Below, one piece after another: positions 7,667 to 14,988 of a stretch of 40,501 nucleotides of DNA. The stretch is from assembly GCF_001434785.1 (NCBI RefSeq), contig NZ_AZDT01000057.1:1-40501 (forward strand). The letters run 5' to 3'. Position 1 is the stretch's first letter. Every line of letters begins with the position of its first letter. A program made the position numbers and the translations under genes. This DNA comes from Levilactobacillus namurensis DSM 19117 (GTDB lineage: Bacteria; Bacillota; Bacilli; Lactobacillales; Lactobacillaceae). The notes under the pieces were generated by a model. It did not search any database and had not been told where the DNA came from. It saw nothing but the letters and a program-made list of their open reading frames with translations.

Positions 7667-9001
7667 CTACAGCAGGGTGCTAAACACCAAGTCTAGTAAG
7701 AACAATCCTCCCAACAGGTAGAGTGGCCCGGTGACTTCGTAAGTCCGCCCTAAGGCCAGCTTCATAATCGGGTAAGCCACGAAACCAAACGCTAACCCGG
7801 TCGAAATACTGTTGGTGAATGGAATCAACACGATAATCAGAAACGCGGGAAACCATTCAGAAAAGTCGCTCAAATCAATCCCGGCAATGGCGGCCATCAT
7901 CAGCGCCCCCGTGATGATGATCACGGGCGCAATCGCTGCGGACGGCACGTAAGCCAGTAAGGGGACGAAGAGCAGTGAGAGCAAGAACAGTAGGCCAGCG
8001 ACTAACGCCATGACCCCCGTTCGGCCCCCACTTTCGATTCCCGAGGCACTCTCGGCCGCGGCAACCGTGGGACTGGTTCCCATGAACCCGGACAGAAAGG
8101 TCGTGACCGATCCGCCCTCAAAGGTCTTCTTGAACTTCTTCTGGTTCGGTAACAAACCTTGGACCAGCCCCATGGACTCGAAGACCAGAATCATGGTCAT
8201 CGAGAAGGCGGCCAGGATGAACGGAATCGTGAAGAAGCTTGAAAAATCATTCTGAAAGACAATCTTGTGATACTGGCCTAAACGGGCCAAGTCGACCGTC
8301 GGGGTCCCGCTATCCTTCACGCCCAAGAAGAACGCGAGGAGGCTGGTCGCCACGATGGCGATGAAGAAGTTTCCTTTGACCTTACGCAGATACAAAATCA
8401 AGCTCAAGGCCAAACCGAACAGTGCTAACAGCGGCGTTGGCTGGGTCAAATCCCCCAATTCAATCAACGACGACTTACCGGCCACAATCAAGCCGGCTTT
8501 TTCCAGACCAATCTCGACCAGATACAGGCCGATACCGGCGGTGATGCCGTGCTTTAACGACTCCGGAATCGACGCCGATAGGATCGTGGAGACCCGGGTA
8601 AACGCAATCAGCATGTAGACAAAGCTGGATACCGCCGCAATTCCCAACGCTTCCTGCCAACTGAGGCCCATATTGACCACGATGGTGTAGGTGAAGAAGG
8701 CGTTGACCCCCATTCCCGGCGTCAGGATGATGGGCGCGTTGGCCCAGAAGGCCATGACCATACACCCGAAGAACGACGAGAAAATAGTGGCGAAGATGCT
8801 GAGATCCATGGGGATCCCCGCGTCCTTTAGAATTGCCGGATTAACGACAATGATGTACGAAATGGCGAAGAAGCCGGTGACGCCGGCGATAATCTCATTC
8901 CGTAAAATATCTTTGTGATGCCACACTTCACGCATGGGCATCTCATTCGCAAGATCATTCAGTGACGCAACTTGGTCTACCTGAACTGGTTCCTTTTCCA
9001 T
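7667..9001 (-). CDS. NCS2-family nucleobase permease (AzgA-like)
   Basis: Integral membrane proton symporter for nucleobases, 444 aa. Family features include GVTGFFAISYIIVVNPAIL near residue 40, GMGVNAFFTYT at about 95, and the second-repeat motif GTSPTVAAAESASGIESGGRTG at about 310. These are typical of the AzgA/PbuG-like branch that takes up guanine, hypoxanthine or adenine rather than the UraA or xanthine branch. About a dozen hydrophobic segments are visible. It is preceded by a 120-base structured leader with its own promoter. It is followed by the nucleoside hydrolase, consistent with a purine uptake and salvage role. Confidence 0.88.
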   Translation of the reverse strand: MEKEPVQVDQVASLNDLANEMPMREVWHHKDILRNEIIAGVTGFFAISYIIVVNPAILKDAGIPMDLSIFATIFSSFFGCMVMAFWANAPIILTPGMGVNAFFTYTIVVNMGLSWQEALGIAAVSSFVYMLIAFTRVSTILSASIPESLKHGITAGIGLYLVEIGLEKAGLIVAGKSSLIELGDLTQPTPLLALFGLALSLILYLRKVKGNFFIAIVATSLLAFFLGVKDSGTPTVDLARLGQYHKIVFQNDFSSFFTIPFILAAFSMTMILVFESMGLVQGLLPNQKKFKKTFEGGSVTTFLSGFMGTSPTVAAAESASGIESGGRTGVMALVAGLLFLLSLLFVPLLAYVPSAAIAPVIIITGALMMAAIAGIDLSDFSEWFPAFLIIVLIPFTNSISTGLAFGFVAYPIMKLALGRTYEVTGPLYLLGGLFLLDLVFSTLL

Positions 9002-9156
9002 ACAAATTCCCTAGCTTTCAATACGGCTAATCCCACCGTACAAACTTCACGGGCATTGCAACCGAATGGTCTCACGCATCCGGCTGGGTTTCACTCCCCA
9101 CTAGGAAGGTCGGCACCCGTGCAACCATCATAGACTGAACCCACAACGGTCGTCAA
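9002..9156 (-). promoter_or_regulatory. Promoter and structured leader of the NCS2 permease (candidate riboswitch)
   Basis: Promoter TTGACG (9156-9151), an 18-base spacer, then TATGAT (9132-9127). The leader of about 120 nt begins near 9120. A closing stem CACGGG/CCCGTG encloses two hairpins, GGGGAGTGAAACCC and CCGGATGCGTGAGACCATTCGG (written here in two parts by its arms CCGgATG and CATtCGG). This gives a three-way-junction layout like purine aptamers, but the conserved purine-riboswitch core bases are not recognisable. A further hairpin (TACGG/CCGTA) lies closer to the AGGGA ribosome site. Seen: promoter and stems. Inferred: ligand-controlled translation or stability. I could not match a known class. 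Confidence 0.5.
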
Positions 9157-9188
9157 GCCCCTAAATCGACGGGCCCATTAGACACAGA

Positions 9189-9217
9189 TAGCCCAGAAAC
9201 TAAGCGCCTCTGGGCTA
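9189..9217 (-). terminator. Hairpin after the NupC-type transporter gene
   Basis: A 9-bp stem TAGCCCAGA/TCTGGGCTA follows the nupC-like stop. It has no proper U-tract, so it is a weak or factor-assisted terminator at best. Confidence 0.4.
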
Positions 9218-9255
9218 TATCACTGATTGTCTATCAATCAGATGTTAAACGGTGA

Positions 9256-10524
9256 TTACCAAACGAACAGACCAACGATCCCGGCAGACATTAAGGATAC
9301 CAGAATCCCGGAAAGCAACATGTAACCAACGTTCTTGGAAATCAAATCGTTCTTTTCACGGTCAACCATACCCTTGAAGGCACCGATGATCATCCCAGTC
9401 GTCCCGAAGTTGGCGAATGACGTGATGAAGACGGTCAGAACAGCACGGTAGTGAGCGGAGAAGAGGTCTGGGTTGTTGATCTTGCCGACCAACTTACCCA
9501 TGACAACGAATTCGTTCGTGACTAACTTAGTACCCATGAATTGGGCGAATTGGAAGGCGTCGTGGACGTTCAGACCCATTAACCAAGCAAATGGGAACAT
9601 GATTACACCCAAGATGTGTTCCAAAGTCAGCCATGGGTTGAACAGCATCAAGATCTTATCGATCATGGCCGCTAAGGCAACGAAGGCGATAACGTTAGCC
9701 GTGATGATCAGAACCAGACGACCGGCACCCAAGATGGAGTCACCCAAGAAGGAGAAGAATGGTTCGCGCTTCCCGTTTTCTTCGGCCCCATCGGCTTCGG
9801 CAGCTTCAGAAGCAGCACCAGCACCGCCGACCTTGGCGATCGTATCTTCTTCAGGTGCGACCTTAACAGGGTTCAGCATGTTGGTAATAATAATCGCGTT
9901 CAAAATGTTCAGTGGAACGGCGGTCAAAACAAATTGACCAGGCACCATTTGGGTATAAGCCCCCAAAATGGACGCCGTGACACAAGACATCGACATCATG
10001 GCTAAGGTTAAGTCACGTTCCTTACGCATGGTCTGTAATTGCAACTTGGAAACGGCTAAGGCTTCCGTGTTCCCTAAGAACATCATTTCAACAGAGAAGA
10101 ATGATTCGAACTTAGGTTGACCGGTAACGAAGGACAGGCCACGACCAACCCACTTGATGATCCAAGGCAATACCCCGATGTAAGTCAGGATATCGAACAG
10201 TGGAACAATCAACAAGATTGGTAGCAGAGCACTGGTAATGAAGTTCATGGACTTCGCAGTCCCACCATACATTGGCGTTACCCAGTTAGGTAAGGCAAAG
10301 ATGATCCCTTGGTAGGAAACTTCAACCAACCAGTTGAACCCGTCCGCGGCACCTTGCACGATGTCCCGTCCAATCTGGAACCCAGTTAAGAACCAGGCCA
10401 GTAACAGGTTGATGACTAAAACGATCCCAACAGACCGCCAGTTGATATGCTTCTTGTCCTTAGAGAACAGGAAAGCGATAGCGAGGTAAACAATTACCCC
10501 TAAAATATTAATTGCGACTAACAT
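9256..10524 (-). CDS. Concentrative nucleoside transporter, NupC/CNT family
   Basis: Integral membrane, cation-coupled nucleoside importer of 422 aa. Family features are the gate-like N-terminal membrane segments, GNTEALAVSKLQL at about 150, and the C-terminal core with FVVMGKLVG and SFANFGTTGMIIGAFKGM. A hydrophilic Ala/Glu-rich insert at about residues 233-252 sits between membrane segments. It probably supplies nucleosides to Pdp, DeoD and the hydrolase. The gene lies downstream of the DeoB-like gene on the same strand, separated by a 258-base structured spacer, and upstream of the NCS2 permease. The codon use suggests good expression. Confidence 0.92.
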   Translation of the reverse strand: MLVAINILGVIVYLAIAFLFSKDKKHINWRSVGIVLVINLLLAWFLTGFQIGRDIVQGAADGFNWLVEVSYQGIIFALPNWVTPMYGGTAKSMNFITSALLPILLIVPLFDILTYIGVLPWIIKWVGRGLSFVTGQPKFESFFSVEMMFLGNTEALAVSKLQLQTMRKERDLTLAMMSMSCVTASILGAYTQMVPGQFVLTAVPLNILNAIIITNMLNPVKVAPEEDTIAKVGGAGAASEAAEADGAEENGKREPFFSFLGDSILGAGRLVLIITANVIAFVALAAMIDKILMLFNPWLTLEHILGVIMFPFAWLMGLNVHDAFQFAQFMGTKLVTNEFVVMGKLVGKINNPDLFSAHYRAVLTVFITSFANFGTTGMIIGAFKGMVDREKNDLISKNVGYMLLSGILVSLMSAGIVGLFVW

Positions 10525-10782
10525 TGGTCAAAATACCTCTTTCCGATATTGTTTAACGCAACGTGGCGCCCCACGTTCAACGTTTATGACACGATGCTGC
10601 TGCAGAAACTATGTACGCATAATTTCTGTTACGACCAACAAACCGGTGACCAACGACCACGAAACTTAGCGGGATTTTGGTGAAAAAATAAGTGATATGA
10701 CAGTAACCGCTAACCCTTGCATTCGTGATCATTCGATATCCGGTTGGAACTCGTTGCCCCACCCCCTTTCAGTTTTCTTCAT
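10525..10782 (-). promoter_or_regulatory. Long structured spacer/leader before the nucleoside transporter
   Basis: No gene. Several stems are visible on the minus strand: AACGTGG/CCACGTT just before the ribosome site region, and AGAAATTATG/CATAGTTTCT. A plausible promoter TTGGTC, 17 bases, TACATA reads into nupC. A weak cre-like site (GGTTAGCGGTTACTG, about 12 of 16) lies near 10700. Whether the leader is regulatory is unknown. Confidence 0.35.
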
Positions 10783-11607
10783 TTATTGCGTTAATTCATT
10801 CAATAAGCTATGTCCGGTCGTCGTCGGGGCGACGCCGTAGTTCTCGAGGACCGTAGCCCCCACATCCGCTAACGTCCGGCGAATGCCCAACGCGTGACTT
10901 GCTTGCCGGGATGGTGAATACACCAACAAAGGCAGGTATTCACGGGTCGGTGTCGGCCCAAAGGTTGGGTCGGCGGCGTGGGTCGCGGTCAGAATCAACA
11001 GGTCGTTGGCCCCCAAGTCATGAATCACCTGGGCCAAATGTTGATCCGTCATCTGCAACGCCTGCGCACTGGCCTCCAAGTCCTGATGTTCCCCCGCAAA
11101 GCGAAATTCCGGCAAGACCACGTAAGTCAAACCAGAGACTGGGGCGTTCAACCGATCATATAAAATCTGGAAGGCCGCTTGATTGGTCCCAACTTGGAAC
11201 CGCTCAGCGGGCGTCTGGGTCGCCAGGTAGCTCAAGAACGGCCCGGCTAAGGTTACCGAGTACCCCGCCGCCGTTAACGTCGTGAAGACGCTTTCGGTAC
11301 GAATCGGACCCGTGTAATCCCACATCTCTCGTAGACCCGTTGCCCGCCGATTATCTTGTGCAGCCATGTGCAAGCGACCAAAATAACCAGTCGGTTGTTC
11401 CACGGGTGGAATTCCGGGGATTGGGTTCGTAATCCGAATATTGCCAAAGCCTAATTGCTGTAATGTTGGGAGACTCAGGTCTCCGAGCCATTGCTGGGCA
11501 ACGTGGCCAATGGTATCCGCACCCACGGATTGAAAGCGGTTGGCATCGGGGGCTTCTCCCATGCCGACACCGGCAAGGTCTAAGACAAAAATGCGATGAA
11601 AAGCCAA
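10783..11607 (-). CDS. Shortened DeoB paralogue lacking catalytic residues (pseudo-phosphopentomutase)
   Basis: The TTG start at 11607 is chosen because AAAGGAAGG lies 7 bases upstream and the protein then begins MAFHRIF, aligning with MAFKRIF of DeoB. It has 274 residues against 395: the cap-domain stretch is missing but both ends align well (APDANRF...GADTIGHVAQ; LGIRRTLADVGATVLENY...GHSLLNEL). Active-site positions are changed. Asp12 is Ala12, the phosphoryl-Ser87 is Asn86, Asp330 is Thr209, His342 is Pro220, and the DFDAMYGH segment is LPEFRFAGEH. Only one metal-site His (His210) clearly survives. The frame is intact with a good promoter, so it is probably a retained non-enzymatic protein, perhaps a sensor or partner in nucleoside metabolism (inference), rather than a decaying pseudogene. 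Confidence 0.8.
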   Translation of the reverse strand: MAFHRIFVLDLAGVGMGEAPDANRFQSVGADTIGHVAQQWLGDLSLPTLQQLGFGNIRITNPIPGIPPVEQPTGYFGRLHMAAQDNRRATGLREMWDYTGPIRTESVFTTLTAAGYSVTLAGPFLSYLATQTPAERFQVGTNQAAFQILYDRLNAPVSGLTYVVLPEFRFAGEHQDLEASAQALQMTDQHLAQVIHDLGANDLLILTATHAADPTFGPTPTREYLPLLVYSPSRQASHALGIRRTLADVGATVLENYGVAPTTTGHSLLNELTQ

Positions 11608-11671
11608 CGGACACCCTTCCTTTCTCATCGGCGACAAGAAAGAATCGCTTTCCCGCGCCGGCCTTAGTAAT

Positions 11672-11736
11672 AATATACCTTTTCCGGTGAGGGCTGTAAA
11701 TGCTTCTCGCGGGAAAACTTAAGAAAAAGCATTTTT
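11672..11736 (-). promoter_or_regulatory. Promoter of the DeoB-like gene with upstream dyad
   Basis: TTTACA (11700-11695), a 17-base spacer, then TATATT (11677-11672). Overlapping and upstream of the -35 is an inverted repeat, AAATGCTTCT near 11698 and AGAAAAAGCATTT near 11724, a possible operator. It confirms that the degraded paralogue is transcribed from its own promoter. Confidence 0.7.
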
Positions 11737-11914
11737 CCCGAACATTATCTGAGAGACTCACCGATTGGCTTCGGAAGTTGTTACCGCTCTCAATCCCTGC
11801 TCAGTGTTTGCTAAAAGGATTTACCTATGACACTAATCCCTTTCTCATTTTTGACAATCCGCGAAGCAATTCTCAAAATCCTATGTATCCAAATTGCGCC
11901 GAGGAGCTAAACCA

Positions 11915-12533
11915 TAAAAATAGACTTCAAGCAAGGTTAGGAATCAGCTTGAAGTCCATTAGTTCGTAGAAAGGAGGTTGCGATCCGTTAATTTCCGTTT
12001 CGTAATCGTATTAATCCTTAATCGCCTCATAAACTTTAATTTCTCCCGAGCTGCCGCAGTCGTTCTTCATTTTGTTTAGTTTCTGACTACCGTCTCGGTG
12101 ATACTGAAGAACTTAATTCCTTCATTGGTTCTGACCAACTGTCACTGGTAACGATTCTTACTGAAATCTTTGTGCTGCCTGCCAGACCAACATTCGAGCT
12201 CTAGTACTGCATTCGTGACTCTGTTTGCTAAATCTTAAAACATCTCAGTTACCACAAAGCTATTCAATTTTCTGTGAAGTGTCTTGCCAATTGATTCTTC
12301 TAGAGTTCGTTAGAAGGTTTACCTGTCTTACATGTTTCGAAAAGGTACCTCTACTGTTGCCTAAACCTGAAACCTAAAACATCTAAGCTTGGTGCGCTGG
12401 TACATGTGTTGCATTCTGGAACTGGTACTTTGTTGACTCAGACTTACGTGAAAACGGAAATCTGTTTCTAACTAAAGCAGTGTATCAACTAGATCAAGTG
12501 TTGCTGTGAATCGCAACTCCTAATCCTTTCTAC
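11915..12533 (-). ncRNA. Candidate long structured non-coding RNA (about 620 nt)
   Basis: No ORF of usable length, AT-richer than its surroundings, yet bounded by a strong promoter and an intrinsic terminator on the same strand. The predicted 5' end (near 12533) and 3' end pair: GTAGAAAGG (12533-12525) with CCTTTCTAC (11974-11966), and GTTGCGAT (12517-12510) with ATCGCAAC (11984-11977). This gives a 17-bp closing helix around a core of about 570 nt. Internal hairpins include TTGGTCAGAACCAA (12138-12125), CTTCTA/TAGAAG, CAGATTT/AAGTCTG and ACCGAGACGGT. Size, paired ends and free-standing expression resemble large ornate RNAs such as ROOL or GOLLD, known from Lactobacillales, but I cannot confirm membership. 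It is not RNase P RNA, tmRNA or 6S RNA by their conserved motifs. The function is unknown. Confidence 0.75.
11916..11956 (-). terminator. Terminator of the long non-coding RNA
   Basis: A perfect 10-bp stem, GACTTCAAGC with GCTTGAAGTC, followed on the minus strand by TATTTTTAT. It lies 9 bases past the end of the RNA's closing helix. Confidence 0.9.
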
Positions 12534-12539
12534 ACTGGT

Positions 12540-12568
12540 AATATACCACATGCTGTAAGCGTTTGCAA
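12540..12568 (-). promoter_or_regulatory. Promoter of the long RNA overlapped by a cre site
   Basis: TTGCAA (12568-12563), a 17-base spacer, then TATATT (12545-12540), the latter preceded by TGG as an extended -10. The sequence TGTAAGCGTTTGCA at 12554-12567 matches the cre consensus TGWAARCGYTWNCW at every position and overlaps the -35. This is the arrangement by which CcpA blocks initiation. The expected start point falls on the first base of the RNA's closing helix. CcpA control is inference from the site. Confidence 0.8.
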
Positions 12569-12624
12569 CAGAATAGACACAAAAAATTTCCTGGACAGTT
12601 TAACCCCCAAACCACCCGCTAAAT

Positions 12625-12664
12625 AAAAAAATACTGACGATCCGTCATCGGCGAATCATCAGTA
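12625..12664 (-). terminator. Intrinsic terminator downstream of the NmrA-like reductase
   Basis: TACTGATGAT pairs with ATCGTCAGTA on the minus strand (one mismatch) and is followed by seven T. It separates the reductase transcript from the long RNA promoter. Confidence 0.88.
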
Positions 12665-12848
12665 CAGGACACCCGTGGAGCGCCCCCGCTATGGGGTCTT
12701 GTTTGGAGGAAAAGTGACGCTAGCCGCTTAGGCGCTGACCGGGCGTTAATTAGAAACGCGTCTCTAGGTGGTGGGACTCACCACTCACCTTCGTTATAAC
12801 GCGAAACTTACGGTATTGCACACGTTTAGCTTAGGGACGACCGCCAGC
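12665..12848 (-). other. Hairpin-rich 3' region of the reductase transcript, possibly a separate small RNA
   Basis: A 184-base gene-free stretch between the reductase stop and the terminator. On the minus strand it folds readily into AGGTG-A-GTGG/CCAC-CACCT, GCGTT/AACGC, TTCG/CGAA and CCCC/GGGG hairpins. An extended -10-like TGGTATTAA overlaps the end of the reductase gene. It may be a structured 3' UTR or a processed RNA. No known RNA motif was recognised. Confidence 0.35.
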
Positions 12849-13490
12849 TTAATACCACGCCGGCTTATCGCCATCGGTGTTGGGCTTGTTGACCCCCAGG
12901 GATTCGTGAATCGCCTGACTAGGGTCCAGCACTAGCTTCGTGACCAGATCCGCGATACTCTTACGAGACACTTCCGTTCCCTTGAAGGGTTCACCCTTTT
13001 GAGTAGTCTCATAGTTGATCTCATCGTGGTTGCTCAACCAGGCCGGCCGAATCACGGTGGTCTCCAGATCCGATGCCTCGATGACCTTGGCCGCTGCCGC
13101 GTAGGTCTCCAGGTAGCCACCGTCCAGTTGTTGGTGGTTCCACTCACCGTACTTACCCGGTACTTCGTCGTAGATGCCTAACGTGGAAATCCAGATCAAC
13201 CGCTTCACGCCCGCCGCGTCCATCGCAGCCACCACGTTCTTGGCCTGGTCTTCGATATTGCTGCCGGCGAGGTTCGCGTAAACCACGTCGATTCCCGTCA
13301 TGGCCGCCTTCAGGTCAGCCGGTTGACCTGCGTCGCCTTCAACGACCTTGACCTGGTCGCTGGCTTGGTCCGCCAACCGTTGCGCGTTCCGCAAGAATAA
13401 CGTCAGGTGTAGGTCGTGGTGCTGGACCATCATGGCCGTGGCCAATTGGGCGATCTTCCCGTGGGCGCCCAGAACTAGGATATTTGTCAT
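12849..13490 (-). CDS. NAD(P)-binding oxidoreductase, NmrA/SDR-like
   Basis: A 213-residue atypical short-chain reductase with the N-terminal Rossmann motif LGAHGKIAQLA (residues 6-16, GxxGxxG-like) and WISTLGIYDE at about 101. The EVPGKYGEW and VIRPAWLSN segments are typical of the NmrA-like, YwnB/YtfG-type branch that binds NAD(P)H and often acts as a redox-sensitive protein or a small-substrate reductase. The exact substrate cannot be told. It is a single gene with a structured 3' region and its own terminator. Confidence 0.85.
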   Translation of the reverse strand: MTNILVLGAHGKIAQLATAMMVQHHDLHLTLFLRNAQRLADQASDQVKVVEGDAGQPADLKAAMTGIDVVYANLAGSNIEDQAKNVVAAMDAAGVKRLIWISTLGIYDEVPGKYGEWNHQQLDGGYLETYAAAAKVIEASDLETTVIRPAWLSNHDEINYETTQKGEPFKGTEVSRKSIADLVTKLVLDPSQAIHESLGVNKPNTDGDKPAWY

Positions 13491-13590
13491 AAGATAACCC
13501 CTTTTCTATTGGTTTCTGACCATACTGTAACGCTAATAATTACAGTATGCAAGCCAAATGGCTAACTTTTTATCAGTAAATCGAGGCCAA

Positions 13591-13618
13591 AAGAAAACCA
13601 GCCGTCAAACCGGCTGGT
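13591..13618 (-). terminator. Intrinsic terminator of the 89-aa gene
   Basis: ACCAGCCG/CGGCTGGT stem, then TTTTCTTTT on the minus strand, ten bases past the stop of the gene at 13628-13897. Confidence 0.9.
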
Positions 13619-13627
13619 CGTGAATTC

Positions 13628-13897
13628 CTAGATTAACATTAACGTAACGCCTGGAACTGGCGTGAGGCTGTCTCCCAAGTCACCGAAGATTAATTCTTGC
13701 TTGAAGACGTTTTGGTCTAATTCGGGAACGTTGGTCTTTTCAATGGTCAGATGATAACGGCCACGTTTAGCATCCTTACGTAGTGCGTAGTTGATAAACT
13801 CCTGTTCAGGGGCGTACTCTGCGAAACGGGCGGCAAAGTGACCCAGTTGGTGTGACACCACGAGGCGAATACCGTTTTCATCTCTAAAAATATGCAA
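13628..13897 (-). CDS. Hypothetical protein, 89 aa, behind a candidate attenuator
   Basis: A TTG start with AGGAG upstream. It is a soluble, mixed-charge protein without signal peptide or membrane span. The N-terminal region (IFRDENGIRLVVSHQLG) alternates charged and hydrophobic residues like a small alpha/beta fold, and the C terminus (PVPGVTLMLI) is hydrophobic. I do not recognise a family. It is preceded by an unusually long, highly structured leader of about 190 nt carrying an intrinsic terminator and is followed by its own terminator, so it is a stand-alone regulated gene. Confidence 0.65.
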   Translation of the reverse strand: MHIFRDENGIRLVVSHQLGHFAARFAEYAPEQEFINYALRKDAKRGRYHLTIEKTNVPELDQNVFKQELIFGDLGDSLTPVPGVTLMLI

Positions 13898-14098
13898 AAT
13901 CGTTCACTCCTATATTCTTTCAAGCTGGCTGACGACGTCCCAAACAAAAAAGGCAGGCGCACGTCACTGTGCGGCCTCCCCGCATTGGCGCTTATGTGGA
14001 AGCTTCCCGTCATGGATCCGTGCCGTGACGCCACGAACCCTCAGCCTGTGCCGTAGACCCGACACGACTCTTAAAATTCTCTGTGTAAGTCGATTGTA
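13898..14098 (-). promoter_or_regulatory. Promoter and structured leader with attenuator, or a small RNA of about 145 nt
   Basis: An extended -10 promoter (TGGTACAAT, -10 at 14098-14093) gives a start near 14086. The transcript carries hairpins GTGTCG/CGGCAC, CGTG/CACG and GGAAGCTTCC. It then has a terminator at 13946-13977, CGCAC/GTGCG flanked by AGG/CCT, ending in six T on the minus strand. A competing hairpin TGCGG/CCGCA (13984-13980 with 13974-13970) uses the same bases as the terminator's 5' arm, so the two exclude each other. This is classic attenuator logic upstream of the 89-aa gene. Alternatively the leader is an independent small RNA. No known riboswitch class was recognised. Confidence 0.55.
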
Positions 14099-14239
14099 CC
14101 ATACTTCACCGCGAATTTTGGCAGTCGGCTAAAAAAGCGCGAAAAAACCACGGAAACCCGGCACCGACGCTTGCACCCACCCAATTAAACATGGTCTAAT
14201 AGAACCAATGACTAAATTCCACATTGGAGGGTGAATTTC

Positions 14240-14860
14240 GTGGCAAACACCAAGAATAGCCAGGCGGCCAAGATTCGCGCACAAATCATCGCCTGGTTGC
14301 AAGATCCAGAAGAGGTCGAAACGGTCTCCGAGCAAAAGTTCCCGGGGATTCGGGGCATCCGGGCCGTCAAGTTGCGGCAGATGCTGGGGGAACAGGGCTA
14401 CGTGGCTTCCGTGGTGATGGGGGCCGTCTCCGCCGCCCCGTCGATCGACCACCGTATCAAGAAAGCGGCCCTAAAACCGCGCGAAGTCTACTATTACTTT
14501 GACGCAACGGCGGCCAAACCCAAACGAGCGGCCGCGGCACCTGCCCGGCCCAGCAACGTCCAGGTAACGGCGAACAGCCGGCCCGTTGCCGCGACGCCGC
14601 GCGTCACCCAACCCCTGCGGACCACCGCGTTGCCCGCCACGGGATTAGTGGGCACCCCCGCCTTCGCGACCCTCCAGGCAGCCACCCAGGACCTGACCGT
14701 CCGCATGGATCAACTCTTAGACGCCGCGCAACAGACGGCGCCCCTAGACGACCTGGAGATCACCTTCCTTACGGACATGGCCGCTCAGGTCGCCAAGCAG
14801 ACCGAAACCCTGCAGAATTTCCAGACACAAGCCCGCATCGAACGGTTGCGACGCAAGTAA
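14240..14860 (+). CDS. Hypothetical protein with basic N-terminal domain, Ala/Pro-rich linker and helical tail
   Basis: The GTG start at 14240 lies 9 bases after GGAGG; the frame could open slightly earlier at 14231, but without spacing for a ribosome site. The product has 206 residues. Residues 1-90 are compact and basic (KIRAQIIAWL, GIRGIRAVKLRQMLGEQGY), possibly a winged-helix-like fold. Residues 95-145 form an Ala/Pro/Thr-rich linker and 150-206 a long charged helix likely to be coiled coil. No signal peptide or membrane segment. A promoter TTGCAC, 18 bases, TCTAAT lies upstream. I do not recognise a family; DNA binding is only a suggestion from charge and layout. Confidence 0.75.
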   Translation: MANTKNSQAAKIRAQIIAWLQDPEEVETVSEQKFPGIRGIRAVKLRQMLGEQGYVASVVMGAVSAAPSIDHRIKKAALKPREVYYYFDATAAKPKRAAAAPARPSNVQVTANSRPVAATPRVTQPLRTTALPATGLVGTPAFATLQAATQDLTVRMDQLLDAAQQTAPLDDLEITFLTDMAAQVAKQTETLQNFQTQARIERLRRK

Positions 14861-14988
14861 ATCTTCGCGCCGTTCCCCCACTTAGCCCGGCCAGTTAGAT
14901 TTCTCGAACAATTTTAAGATTATTCCTTGACATTTTCGCGGTTTACCTTTACCCTGTTAGAAATACTTTCAATGGGGGACGATCATTC

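Noticed and set aside
11700-11969. 89-codon plus-strand ORF upstream of the DeoB-like gene
   Set aside because: It runs antisense through a promoter and the long-RNA terminator without a ribosome site.
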